Shown here: one piece after another, positions 21,173 through 31,117 of the stretch
Layout: each line of letters starts with the position of its first letter
Numbering within the stretch: the first letter of the stretch is position 1
NCBI GenBank assembly: GCA_005116895.1
Contig: SWDO01000021.1
Location: 76,386 to 140,385, forward strand
Source: Nitrospira sp.
Lineage (GTDB): Bacteria; Nitrospirota; Nitrospiria; Nitrospirales; Nitrospiraceae
DNA: 64,000 bases
Reading direction: 5' to 3'
Translations under genes and position numbers: made by a program
Notes under the pieces: generated by a model
Databases searched by the model: none
What the model saw: only the letters and a program-made list of their open reading frames with translations
Told to the model about the DNA's origin: nothing

Positions 21173-24100
21173 TTATGAACATCCGCTCGTTGCGCCGCAC
21201 GTCACACACTTCAGACAGGTGCCGTTTCGGACCATGGTGAACTGCTTGCACTCAGGACAGGGATCGCCTTCGTAGCCCTTGACCTTAGCATCTTTGGCAT
21301 TTTTGATCTCTGTCAGAGTAAGCGTTTCCCTCGTGATCTCCACTTGTCGAGCAACACTATGGCCATGTCCATTTCCATGACCATTTCCTTTTCCACTGTT
21401 CCGACGGATCGGAAGATGTTCCGTAAGAACGGAAGACTTGGCCAGTGCCTCGAGGTCCGCCTCTTCTTCTGAACATTCGGGATCCATGTCGTCTTTCTTC
21501 ATCGAATCCATGCGCAGATCTTCCTCTTTCACCTGCGCCAGGTCATACCGGTCGAGATACGTCACGGCCAATTCACGGAAGATATAATCGATGATCGAGG
21601 TTGACATTTTGATTCGATCGTTCAATTTCACGGGACCGTTCGGCTCAAACCGGGTAAAGACAAACGCCTCAACGAATTCTTCCAGCGGCACGCCGTGCTG
21701 AAGTCCAAGAGAGATGGCGATCGCAAAACAATTCATGAGGCTTCTGAACGCCGCCCCTTCCTTGTGCATATCCAAAAAGATTTCTCCGACCGTCCCATCC
21801 TCATATTCGCCCGTGCGCAGGTACAGCTTATGTCCCCCGACAATCGCCTTTTGAGTGTATCCACTTCGCCGACTCGGGAGCGGGCGGCGCTTGGCGAGAT
21901 ACCGAACGAGTACCCGTTCGGTGATTTTCTCCGCCATCCCCATCACGCTAGTAGTCGCCTCCACGGCCTTCCCACTGTCAGTCGAAGCGCTCAACGGCTG
22001 ACTCAGTTTGGACCCGTCACGATAGAGCGCAACGGCTTTGACCATGCTCTTCCAGGCAAGTAAATAGGCCGCCTTGACGTCTTCAAGCGTGGCATCGGCC
22101 GGCATGTTGATGGTCTTGCTAATCGCGCCGCTGATGAAGGGCTGTGCCGCAGCCATCATGCGGATATGCGCATCGACGGCAATGGAGCGTTGCCCGATTC
22201 GACCACATCGATTGGCACAGTCGAACACGGCAAGGTGTTCGGCCTTCAAATACGGGGCGCCTTCCACCGTCATCGTCCCGCAACAGAAATCGTTCGCTGC
22301 GGCGATCTCTTCTTGCGTAAAGCCAAGCGTCTTCAGCATGTTGACGCTTATTTCATTCAGCTGGGCTTCGGTCAGGCCAAGCTTTTCGACGCAGAACGCC
22401 TCTCCGAGCGTAAACTTATTGAAGGCGAACTGAATTTCAAACGCTTGCCCCAAACTGCTCTCCAAACGATCGAGAGCCGCATCGTCGAATCCCTTTTGAC
22501 GCAGCGTGTCATGATTGATGAACGGGGCGCCCTTGAGCGTCTGAGCCCCGACACAGTACCGAACGACATCCTGCGCTTGCTGATCCGTATAGCCAAGGTT
22601 GGCCAGCGCCAGCGGCAAGCTTTGATTGATGATCTTGAAGTACCCGCCACCGGCCAGTTTCTTAAATTTCACCAGAGCAAAGTCTGGTTCAATCCCCGTG
22701 GTATCGCAGTCCATGACCAACCCAATCGTGCCGGTTGGCGCAATGACGGTCACTTGAGCGTTGCGATATCCATAGGCCGTCCCTAATTCAAGCGCATGGT
22801 CCCAGGCGCGTCTGGCAGCGAGAAGCATGTCAGGCGGACAATGCTCGGGACGGATTCCCATCGGCGCAATCGTGAGGTGTTCGTATTCTGCCTGCGACGC
22901 CTGGTACGCAGCTCGACGGTGATTGCGGATGACCCGCAGCATATGCTCTCGATTGTTTGCGTACCCCGGAAAAGGCGACAATTCGGCAGCCATTTCAGCC
23001 GATGCACTGTACGCTTCACCCGTCATAATGGACGTGATGGCTCCACACATCGCCAAGGCCTTGGGGGAATCGTACGGAATGCCTTGACGCATGAGCACCG
23101 TACCCAAATTCGCATACCCCAACCCCAGCGTCCGGAACTGATAACTTTTTTCGGCGATGGATCGGCTCGGAAAAGACGCCATCAACACACTGATCTCCAA
23201 AGCAATCGTCCACAGCCGAACGGCATGGCGAAAATGTTCCAGCTCGAATTGCCCATCAGCGGCATAGAACTTCGTGAGGTTCAGGGAAGCGAGATTACAG
23301 GCCGTATCGTCCAAGAACATGTACTCAGAACAGGGATTTGATGCGTTGATACGACCGTCCTCCGGACAGGTATGCCACTCGTTGATGGTGGTATCGTACT
23401 GCGTCCCTGGATCAGCACAAATCCAGGCCGCCCACGCGATCCGGTCCCACAGCTCCCGTGCCTTGACGGTCTTCCAAACCTTGCCGCTCGTTCGACGTTT
23501 GAGTTGCCAGTCACCGTCGGTTTCGAGCGCGGCAAAAAACTCATTAGGAATCCTGACGCTATTGTTGGAGTTTTGCCCGGAGACGGTCTGGTAGGCCTTC
23601 CCATCCCAATTCGTGTCATATTCATGGAAGACAAAATGCGTGAAGCCTTGCTGCGCATAAGAAAACATTCGTTGGATATACGCCTCGGACACCAGATCCC
23701 GACGGGCTGATGCCAGAGCCTCACGCAAGACCGGATTGGTCTTCTGGTCGAGATCCAGTCTGAAAGCGCCTTCACCATCGACCGTATGACAAGCTTTCAG
23801 CACCGCATTGAGGCGCTGCGCACAAATCCTTGACCCCGTCACCATCGCCGCGACTTTTTGCTCTTCGATGACTTTCCAATCGATAAATTCTTCGATATCC
23901 GGATGGTCGAGGTCCAAACAAACCATCTTGGCGGCACGGCGCGTCGTCCCTCCAGACTTGATCGCCCCGGCAGCTCGATCCCCGATCTTCAGAAATGACA
24001 TAAGGCCTGAAGACTTCCCGCCGCCGGAAAGTCCTTCGCCATCCCCGCGCAGTTTTGAAAAATTGGTCCCGGTCCCGGACCCATACTTAAACAACCGTGC

Positions 24101-24715
24101 TTCCCGAACCCAGAGATCCATGATGCCGTTTTCATTCACGAGATCGTCCTCGATTGATTGAATGAAACAGGCATGCGGTTGAGGATGTTCGAACGCGTTG
24201 GTGGCTTTCACCACTTCGTGAGTCTTGGGATCAACGTAATAATGCCCTTGTGCCGGTCCCGATAACCCATAGGCATAATGAAGGCCGGTATTGAACCACT
24301 GGGGAGAATTGGGCGCTGCCATTTGATGCGCCAGCATGTAGCACATTTCATCGTGGAACGACTCAGCATCGTCCGGCGTCTTGAAATACCCATAAGACTT
24401 GCCCCAATGGGTCCAGCATCCAGCCATGCGTTCGAAGACTTGACGGGCATCTCGCTCACCACCCAACACCGACTTGCCATCTGGACCGATGGCAGGCTGC
24501 CCATTCTGATCGCGCTGCGGAACTCCGGCCTTCCGAAAGTACTTCTGGGCCAATATATCGATGGCCAACTGCGACCATGTCTCAGGAACGTCGATATTTT
24601 CGAGCTTGAAGACAGTGGATCCGTCGGGATTGCGAATCTCCGACGAACGCTTCACAAACGTGATCCCCTCGTAGGGATTCTGCCTGCGACTGGTAAATCT
24701 TCGATCAATTTTCAC
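21173..24715 (-). CDS. nrdJ: vitamin B12-dependent (class II) ribonucleotide reductase
   Basis: 1180 aa; [44 protein letters not shown]-terminal [12 protein letters not shown] Zn-binding tail. Confidence 0.95.
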   Translation of the reverse strand: MKIDRRFTSRRQNPYEGITFVKRSSEIRNPDGSTVFKLENIDVPETWSQLAIDILAQKYFRKAGVPQRDQNGQPAIGPDGKSVLGGERDARQVFERMAGCWTHWGKSYGYFKTPDDAESFHDEMCYMLAHQMAAPNSPQWFNTGLHYAYGLSGPAQGHYYVDPKTHEVVKATNAFEHPQPHACFIQSIEDDLVNENGIMDLWVREARLFKYGSGTGTNFSKLRGDGEGLSGGGKSSGLMSFLKIGDRAAGAIKSGGTTRRAAKMVCLDLDHPDIEEFIDWKVIEEQKVAAMVTGSRICAQRLNAVLKACHTVDGEGAFRLDLDQKTNPVLREALASARRDLVSEAYIQRMFSYAQQGFTHFVFHEYDTNWDGKAYQTVSGQNSNNSVRIPNEFFAALETDGDWQLKRRTSGKVWKTVKARELWDRIAWAAWICADPGTQYDTTINEWHTCPEDGRINASNPCSEYMFLDDTACNLASLNLTKFYAADGQFELEHFRHAVRLWTIALEISVLMASFPSRSIAEKSYQFRTLGLGYANLGTVLMRQGIPYDSPKALAMCGAITSIMTGEAYSASAEMAAELSPFPGYANNREHMLRVIRNHRRAAYQASQAEYEHLTIAPMGIRPEHCPPDMLLAARRAWDHALELGTAYGYRNAQVTVIAPTGTIGLVMDCDTTGIEPDFALVKFKKLAGGGYFKIINQSLPLALANLGYTDQQAQDVVRYCVGAQTLKGAPFINHDTLRQKGFDDAALDRLESSLGQAFEIQFAFNKFTLGEAFCVEKLGLTEAQLNEISVNMLKTLGFTQEEIAAANDFCCGTMTVEGAPYLKAEHLAVFDCANRCGRIGQRSIAVDAHIRMMAAAQPFISGAISKTINMPADATLEDVKAAYLLAWKSMVKAVALYRDGSKLSQPLSASTDSGKAVEATTSVMGMAEKITERVLVRYLAKRRPLPSRRSGYTQKAIVGGHKLYLRTGEYEDGTVGEIFLDMHKEGAAFRSLMNCFAIAISLGLQHGVPLEEFVEAFVFTRFEPNGPVKLNDRIKMSTSIIDYIFRELAVTYLDRYDLAQVKEEDLRMDSMKKDDMDPECSEEEADLEALAKSSVLTEHLPIRRNSGKGNGHGNGHGHSVARQVEITRETLTLTEIKNAKDAKVKGYEGDPCPECKQFTMVRNGTCLKCVTCGATSGCS

Positions 24716-24807
24716 GGTAGACCTCCTGCCGAGGGGAAAAGGATATAACCCATGCCTCTGAGTAGACCATATTTAAGGTGCGTGGAGCTCATGTAGTTTC
24801 AATGGAC

Positions 24808-24854
24808 AGCTACATATAGCTATCATGTTTTTTTGTCAACACCAAGTATTGTGG
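24808..24854 (-). promoter_or_regulatory. candidate NrdR box pair around a sigma70-like promoter for nrdJ
   Basis: Minus strand CCACAATACTTGGTG (24840-24854) and TAGCTATATGTAGCT (24808-24822), 32 bp start to start; TTGACA at 24834-24839 and TATGTA at 24811-24816 (17-bp spacer). Confidence 0.5.
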
Positions 24855-24934
24855 ATCTTTGGGAAATGAGGGGAAAGGCTGTGAATAGTCGAAATGCGAA
24901 TATCCTAGCCAGTTCTAGTCGCTTATCAGCGGGG

Positions 24935-24943
24935 TTATCCACA
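24935..24943 (+). promoter_or_regulatory. DnaA box (TTATCCACA)
   Basis: Exact TTATCCACA upstream of nrdJ; CTATTCACA (24880-24888, minus) and AGATCCACA (24850-24858, minus) are weaker relatives nearby. Confidence 0.45.
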
Positions 24944-24996
24944 GAAATAACCGGTAGAATACGGCCCCGTCAGATTACCCTGGCCATTTTTTCTTT

Positions 24997-25368
24997 TTAG
25001 AAGGCCATTCGCCCGATCTTCAGCGTTGCTTCTTCGACGCCCTGAATGGGAATGAGCCAACCGCCGAGACCCAAGACAATGACTTTTGTATCGGCCACCT
25101 GTGTTTCATACCGGCTCACAATCCCCCAGTTCTGTCGCGCTGTATTCGGCCTCACGAGTGATTCGAGAAGCTTCCTACTTTGCGACTGAAACACCTGCCG
25201 AATAAATTGTTGCTCTCGAGTCGGTGCTCCCTGGTCCATTCGGTCTATCGCTTTGCTCAATTCCTGTTCAACGAAGCGTAAATAGTCGTCCATAGTCGGG
25301 TTTGACCATACCAGAGCGACTGCTCCGGCAAGTGCGACTACGATCACGCTCAAACGAAAGAGACTCAT
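24997..25368 (-). CDS. uncharacterised small protein with N-terminal membrane anchor
   Basis: 123 aa; MSLFRLSVIVVALAGAVALVWSN hydrophobic N-terminus. Confidence 0.65.
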   Translation of the reverse strand: MSLFRLSVIVVALAGAVALVWSNPTMDDYLRFVEQELSKAIDRMDQGAPTREQQFIRQVFQSQSRKLLESLVRPNTARQNWGIVSRYETQVADTKVIVLGLGGWLIPIQGVEEATLKIGRMAF

Positions 25369-25500
25369 GGTGTTTTGATAGGATCGTCTACCCTCGAAAT
25401 TGTTCGATGACTATCGAATCGCCTCATTTGACAAACAACCGTCCGCCAATTAGCTTAGCCAGAATTTTCTTCACAAGGTCTATCAAGTCTGGAGGAGACC

Positions 25501-25794
25501 ATGTTCGTCTGGAGTAAAAAACTCGTCGCCGTCCTACTCAGTGTATTTGTCCTGTTGTTAGGAATCTTTCTTCTTCAGGACTCTTCCGAGAGTGTGAGCA
25601 GCCTCAAGATTCATACGACCCAGTGGATCACCCTCAACTATATCGGTCTTTTAGTCTGGCTCTTCGTCTGGATGATCGACCAAGCGCGCGTACGCGGCAA
25701 GAATGTCTGGCTCTGGCTGGTGCCGTTTCTATTGGCTCCGCTGCCCACCCTGATGCTCTTTGTTCTCTTCCTCCAACGACGATTGTCCTCATAG
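25501..25794 (+). CDS. small multi-pass membrane protein
   Basis: 97 aa, about three hydrophobic segments. Confidence 0.6.
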   Translation: MFVWSKKLVAVLLSVFVLLLGIFLLQDSSESVSSLKIHTTQWITLNYIGLLVWLFVWMIDQARVRGKNVWLWLVPFLLAPLPTLMLFVLFLQRRLSS

Positions 25795-27168
25795 TCACTT
25801 GAAGATCGACGAAACTCCAGGTTCCGTAACCGAAATATGCTCGGCGGCTTTCTGCTCCGGCTCGATGGAACGTCGGATCCGCCAAACGGCCCACAGACCC
25901 GGCAGAGCGACAACCACAGTCAAGACAAAAAACTGAGTCCATCCAACCAGGCTGACAAGATCCGCCGATGGGCGGCCGGCAAATACCCTCCCCAATGCCT
26001 CTAATGAAGACAGCAGGGCGAACTGAGTCGCGGTATACCGGGGATCGCAGAGCGACATCACCAACGCGACGAACGCAGCAGTGCCCATTCCGCCCGTCAC
26101 ATTTTCGATCACGACTGCCGCCGTTAGGACCATCGAATTCTTGCCTGCCAATGCCAATGCGACGAATCCCAGATTGGAGACCGCCTGCAAGACTCCGAAG
26201 ATCAACAGTGACCGTACAAGTCCCGACTTGGTCATCATGAGTCCGCCGGCGAAAGCGCCCAACAATGTCGCAAAGACCCCTAATCCCTTCACTGCGCCGA
26301 CGTCCGTCGCAGAAAAACCAAGCCCTCCGATCAGAAAAGCGGTCTGAAGCGCAGAGGCAAAGGCATCTCCAAGCTTGTAGAGAATAATCACGGCCAAGAA
26401 CCCCAACGCGTGAGACCGTCCAAAGAACTCCGCCAGCGGTGCGCCGACTGCTTCCCTCATACTCCTCGGAGCCTCGGCGACAAACCTGGGGTTGGGGCTG
26501 ATCAAGACGATGCCTACTCCGGCTACCATGACGGCTGCCATCGCCAGATACGTCATTTGCCACCCGACATAATCGGCAAGCACGAGCGCGCCGGCCCCAG
26601 AAGCTAATAGGGCGATTCGATAGCCGTTCACCCATACCGCCGCACCTAAACCGCGCTCATGCGATTGGAGCGTGTCTGTGCGATAGGCGTCGAAGACAAT
26701 ATCCAAAGAAGCGGCCAAAAATGCGACCAGCACAGCATAAGCCGCCATCCATCCTGGGTGAATCTTTGGATTGGTGAGGGCCATCAGCCCAAGTCCGATT
26801 GCCACACACAGTTGCGTCAGCACCATCCAGCCGCGACGCCGCCCGAACCAGGGAGGGATCACACGATCCATCACGGGAGCCCACAAGAACTTGAGTGTAT
26901 ACGGCAAGCCGACCATCGTGAAAATGCCGATGGTCTTGAGGTCAACTCCCTCCACTGTAAGCCAGGCTTGTAAGGTCCCGGATGTGAGTGCAAGGGGAAG
27001 ACCGGACGCATAACCCAGTGGCAGCATCACGAGGATACGGCGATTCATGAGACTTGATACATCGAAGGATCCTTGTTTCATGGGAACTGACTCGCACAAA
27101 CGTGAGCTGAATCGGATGGACCTACCATCAGCAGGGCAACTCGTTTCGGTTGCCCTGCAGAATACCAC
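25795..27168 (-). CDS. ampG: AmpG-like MFS transporter
   Basis: MLPLGYASGLPLALTSGTLQAWLTVEGVDLKTIGIFTMVGLPYTLKFLWAPVMDR is the AmpG signature region; about 12 TM. Confidence 0.88.
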   Translation of the reverse strand: MVFCRATETSCPADGRSIRFSSRLCESVPMKQGSFDVSSLMNRRILVMLPLGYASGLPLALTSGTLQAWLTVEGVDLKTIGIFTMVGLPYTLKFLWAPVMDRVIPPWFGRRRGWMVLTQLCVAIGLGLMALTNPKIHPGWMAAYAVLVAFLAASLDIVFDAYRTDTLQSHERGLGAAVWVNGYRIALLASGAGALVLADYVGWQMTYLAMAAVMVAGVGIVLISPNPRFVAEAPRSMREAVGAPLAEFFGRSHALGFLAVIILYKLGDAFASALQTAFLIGGLGFSATDVGAVKGLGVFATLLGAFAGGLMMTKSGLVRSLLIFGVLQAVSNLGFVALALAGKNSMVLTAAVVIENVTGGMGTAAFVALVMSLCDPRYTATQFALLSSLEALGRVFAGRPSADLVSLVGWTQFFVLTVVVALPGLWAVWRIRRSIEPEQKAAEHISVTEPGVSSIFK

Positions 27169-27235
27169 CGCCTCGTGCCGCCTCTCAGCAGAATCACAAA
27201 ACAGGCGAGGACCATCTCACTGGCTGGCACTGAGG

Positions 27236-27649
27236 CTAACAGGGTTGTCCGTTGAACAAACAGGGCTTGTATCGCGAGATATCGAAGTCGGTATTTTCCT
27301 GGTAGACTTTTTCGTTGCCGTTGACCCCGTCTTGCTCAGGGTCATTCCACATGGTGTGGTTCCACCAATAGAAGAGTGGCTGGGCCTCGGTCTGATAGAT
27401 AGGATTACCGTAGGTACTACGCGAATACTCTTGCACCAGCCGGGCCGTGACATAGTCGATGTGGCCATTTCCGCGAAGCGAATACAACATGATGAAGAGA
27501 CGAGCCTCATGGTCATACAGCTCATCGACACGAGTGGCGAGATCAGGCTCGGTGGGAAGTGAATCCGTGCTCCATCCCGTCACAGGATGGCTCCAGAACA
27601 ATCCTGTCAAAACAAAAACAATGAGCGGACGCAGATGCACGATCCTCAC
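27236..27649 (-). CDS. uncharacterised exported protein
   Basis: Signal-like N-terminus IVFVLTGLFWSHPVTGWS; 137 aa. Confidence 0.6.
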   Translation of the reverse strand: MRIVHLRPLIVFVLTGLFWSHPVTGWSTDSLPTEPDLATRVDELYDHEARLFIMLYSLRGNGHIDYVTARLVQEYSRSTYGNPIYQTEAQPLFYWWNHTMWNDPEQDGVNGNEKVYQENTDFDISRYKPCLFNGQPC

Positions 27650-27740
27650 GCTCCCCCCGGCGACTCGGATGCAACCCGATCATGGGTTGTTCCGACAATT
27701 GGCTCACAATCCTTTGGATCCTCCGTCGCAAGAAGCAACC

Positions 27741-27770
27741 TTGCTGGAACGGGCCTGATCTCCCTATAAT
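27741..27770 (+). promoter_or_regulatory. candidate sigma70 promoter of mtaB-miaB, positioned for a leaderless transcript
   Basis: TTGCTG (27741-27746)-N18-TATAAT (27765-27770), with ATG at 27779. Confidence 0.5.
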
Positions 27771-27778
27771 GCCACCCT

Positions 27779-29116
27779 ATGGTGACAACCCGTGCATCTC
27801 TTCATACGCTCGGCTGCCGACTGAATCAAGCCGAAACCTCGATCCTTGGGGATGGACTCAGGCGGAAGGGATTTGAGCTCGTCGAGTTCGGCCAGCCGAC
27901 CGATGTCCTGGTGCTCAATACCTGTGCCGTGACGGAAGATGCTGAGCGAACGGCACGCTATCTTATTCGTAAAACCCTCAAACATTCTCCCCATGCCTTC
28001 ATCGCCGTGACCGGCTGTTACGCCCAAACGGGAATAGAACAGCTCAAGCAGCAAGCCGGCATCGACCTGATCGTGGGGCATCAATTCAAGCTGGATCTAC
28101 CGGCCTATCTCCCAGCCATTCACGAGCTGAAGAAGCGATTGGTTCCGGACATTCACCACACGAAAACGATGGCGCGCGGAGACTTTGATCTCCCGCATTT
28201 TGCGGAACCTGATTCCACCCGCGCCTTACTCAAGATCCAGGACGGCTGCAGCGCGATGTGCAGCTTCTGCATTATTCCGTTTGCACGAGGCCATGAGCGA
28301 AGCCGAATGTTCGACGATATCCTGCGCGAAGCCAACAGCTTGGTGGCACAAGGCTATCGAGAGATTGTGCTGACGGGGGTAAACATCGGTCAATATGCTC
28401 ACGGTGACAAAGACTTTTATGCGTTGCTTCGCCGACTCGATCAGATCGCAGGCCTCGAACGCCTCCGCATTTCATCGATTGAGCCGACTACCGTCAGCGA
28501 CGAATTAATTGATCTCCTCGCCACCTCAAAGAAACTCTGTCCCTATCTCCACATCCCGCTACAAAGTGGAGATGACCAGATCTTACAGGCCATGAACCGA
28601 CGCTATACGATCAAGGCCTATACCAAGCTAATCGAAACGGCGCTCACGAAGATTCCCAACCTTGGCCTTGGAACTGATCTTCTGGTTGGATTCCCCGGCG
28701 AAACTGACACGGCGTTTCGGAATACAGTCGCGGTTGCAACAGATCTTCCATTTTCTTATCTCCACGTGTTTCCCTACTCTTCCCGACCGGGAACGGCCGC
28801 GCTGCGCATCAAACAACTTGTGCCATCCGCATCGGTAAAGAAACGGACTGATCTGCTGCTCGATCTGGATCGCGCCAAACGACTGACATTTCACAACAAG
28901 CAGATCGGTAAAACCATCTCAGTCCTGTTCGAAACTGGAACTCGAGATTCCTATCGCTTCGGCACAACTCCGAACTTCACCAGAGTGGCAGTCACAGAAA
29001 CAGGCGACCTTCAGAATCAGATTTTACCGGTCACAATTACCGCCGCCGCAGACCGTTTTACGTTTGGCCATCTTACGGCTTCTCAACACACACACTCTGC
29101 CATGGCAGTGCTATGA
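27779..29116 (+). CDS. mtaB: tRNA t6A37 methylthiotransferase
   Basis: TLGCRLNQAET N-terminus, CSAMCSFCIIPFARG radical-SAM motif, TRAM-like C-terminus. Confidence 0.9.
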   Translation: MVTTRASLHTLGCRLNQAETSILGDGLRRKGFELVEFGQPTDVLVLNTCAVTEDAERTARYLIRKTLKHSPHAFIAVTGCYAQTGIEQLKQQAGIDLIVGHQFKLDLPAYLPAIHELKKRLVPDIHHTKTMARGDFDLPHFAEPDSTRALLKIQDGCSAMCSFCIIPFARGHERSRMFDDILREANSLVAQGYREIVLTGVNIGQYAHGDKDFYALLRRLDQIAGLERLRISSIEPTTVSDELIDLLATSKKLCPYLHIPLQSGDDQILQAMNRRYTIKAYTKLIETALTKIPNLGLGTDLLVGFPGETDTAFRNTVAVATDLPFSYLHVFPYSSRPGTAALRIKQLVPSASVKKRTDLLLDLDRAKRLTFHNKQIGKTISVLFETGTRDSYRFGTTPNFTRVAVTETGDLQNQILPVTITAAADRFTFGHLTASQHTHSAMAVL

Positions 29117-30444
29117 CGCTGAAGACTGCCCCCCACGTGCATATCGAAACCTTCGGCTGTCAGATGAACGAGTCTGACAGTGAGCTGGTCCGGTCGATGC
29201 TGAAGCAGGAAGGCTTTGCCTTTACAGAAGACCGCGAACAAGCCGACGTGGTGCTGGTCAATACCTGCGCCATCAGGGAGAATGCCCACAAGAAGATCTA
29301 TGCCCATCTTTCCGAACTCAGAGCGATCAAGAAGCAACGCTCACTCGTCGTCGGCGTCCTGGGTTGCATGGCTCAGAATTTAAAGAGTGAGCTGGCTGAA
29401 AAAGAACCCCTCATTGATGTCTTGGCTGGCCCAGACTCGTACCGACAATTGCCTCTGTTGCTGGCCAACGCGCTGGACGCCCAAGAACAGGGGCTCCGGA
29501 AGAAAGCCTTCGCCCTCGATCTGTCGGAGTATGAAACCTACGAAAGCATCATGCCGGACCGAAACGACGGCGTGAACGCCTGGATCACGGTGATGCGCGG
29601 CTGCGACAACTTCTGTTCTTTCTGTGTCGTCCCCTACACCAGAGGACGTGAGCGGTCACGTGATCCCGAATCGATTCTGCTCGAAGCGCGTGACGCCGCC
29701 GTGCGTGGATTCAAGCAGATCACGTTGCTTGGCCAAAACGTGAATTCCTATCGCCACGACGAATGGGACTTTGCCAAGCTCATCAGCGCCGTGGCGGACA
29801 CCGATGGTATCGAGCGCGTGCGATTTACCTCTCCACACCCCAAAGACTTTCCTCCGGCACTGATCGATACGATCGCGGCTCATCCCAAAATTTGCAAGCA
29901 TATCCATCTGCCTCTGCAGGCCGGAAGCGATCGCATTCTTGAGCTGATGGGGCGGAACTATACTGGAGCCGAGTATCTTGCGTTGGTTGATCGCATTCGA
30001 GCCATCATCCCCGATGTCGTCCTGACCACGGACATCATTTGCGGATTCTGCTCAGAAACCGACGCGGAGTTTCGCGATACCTGCAGGATCGTGGAACAAG
30101 CTCAGCTCGACTCAGCCTATACCTTCAAATATTCGGAGCGGAAACATACGATCGCGGCTCGGAAATACGCCGACGATGTACCGGACCAGGTGAAGGGCCT
30201 GCGGGTGTTGAAACTGGTCGAGATTCAACGGGCAATCACAGCAGCGCGCAATCGTCGATACATCGGCAAGGATGTGGAAATTTTAGTCGAAGGTGATGCC
30301 ACCCGTTCCCCGACACAAAGCATGGGGAAAACCGATGGCAACATCACGGTTGTATGGGAGAAAGGCACCGGTGATTTTTGGCCAGGCACTCTGATTACGA
30401 AACAGATCTTTGATGCCTCGGCTGCGACTCTCTATGGGGAGTGA
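29113..30444 (+). CDS. miaB: tRNA i6A37 methylthiotransferase
   Basis: VHIETFGCQMNESDSE, CDNFCSFCVVPYTRGRERSR; overlaps mtaB by 4 bp (ATGA). Confidence 0.95.
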   Translation: MTLKTAPHVHIETFGCQMNESDSELVRSMLKQEGFAFTEDREQADVVLVNTCAIRENAHKKIYAHLSELRAIKKQRSLVVGVLGCMAQNLKSELAEKEPLIDVLAGPDSYRQLPLLLANALDAQEQGLRKKAFALDLSEYETYESIMPDRNDGVNAWITVMRGCDNFCSFCVVPYTRGRERSRDPESILLEARDAAVRGFKQITLLGQNVNSYRHDEWDFAKLISAVADTDGIERVRFTSPHPKDFPPALIDTIAAHPKICKHIHLPLQAGSDRILELMGRNYTGAEYLALVDRIRAIIPDVVLTTDIICGFCSETDAEFRDTCRIVEQAQLDSAYTFKYSERKHTIAARKYADDVPDQVKGLRVLKLVEIQRAITAARNRRYIGKDVEILVEGDATRSPTQSMGKTDGNITVVWEKGTGDFWPGTLITKQIFDASAATLYGE

Positions 30445-30785
30445 GATCCCAGCCTTGTAGGCAGTTCGTATTGGAGGCATTGACAATCGCACCCGTTGGA
30501 ACAATTCTGCACACCTCATGGTAGAAAGGAACATTTTTTTGACCGGCTCGCTCGGCCACATCCAGACTATTTCGTCGATCATTCTTTCCCTGTATTCGCT
30601 CCCATGTAACCTCGTTGATGACCAAGCCCACCCCCAATCGTCCGAAGCTTCTTCCTCCACGTGATCAATCCTTCGCCGCTAACCTCATGATTATAAAGGA
30701 ACCGTCTTAAGTCTCTCTTCTAGAGTGCGCTCACCATTCTTGATCTTCGGATGCTGATCTCTAGTAAGAATCTCTCCACCTTCCC

Positions 30786-31025
30786 TTGACCAACGATACA
30801 ACCTGTCACTTCAAAAATGAGAAGGCATGGACCTTGCTCAAATTTCGGCGTCCACCTGTTCAGCAACCAGAGCCTTTGCCTCTCGCTATGAAGTCCGCCG
30901 ACTCCGATTCAACACCTAATCCCAACCCATCTGATTCCCGTGTCACACTCGAAACAATCATTTCGGTTGGGGTAGTCGGCTGGCTGGTAATCGGCATAGT
31001 ACTCATGGGTCTAGGTGTATGGTAG
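30786..31025 (+). CDS. possible small membrane protein
   Basis: 79 aa with C-terminal hydrophobic segment TIISVGVVGWLVIGIVLMGLGVW; start uncertain. Confidence 0.4.
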   Translation: MTNDTTCHFKNEKAWTLLKFRRPPVQQPEPLPLAMKSADSDSTPNPNPSDSRVTLETIISVGVVGWLVIGIVLMGLGVW

Positions 31026-31117
31026 TTCGGTATAAGAACCATGGTCAAATTCCGAACTTTCGCGATAGCGGCCACCCGGCCTCCTCGGCCACAAGACCAC
31101 AGATGAGGAGATCCCCT

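Noticed and set aside
20952-21251. 99-aa Arg-rich ORF after nrdJ
   Set aside because: Low-complexity basic composition and overlap with the nrdJ end; no supporting motif.
24716-24996. Cobalamin riboswitch upstream of nrdJ
   Set aside because: Looked for B12-box-like sequence and found none convincing.
25634-26635. 333-aa minus-strand ORF overlapping ampG
   Set aside because: Same-strand alternate frame of ampG, Arg/Gly/Ser-rich, no recognisable motifs.
30283-30660. Minus-strand ORFs (125 aa and 80 aa) downstream of miaB
   Set aside because: Two overlapping frames with no recognisable motif; could be a decayed gene, but not supportable from sequence alone.
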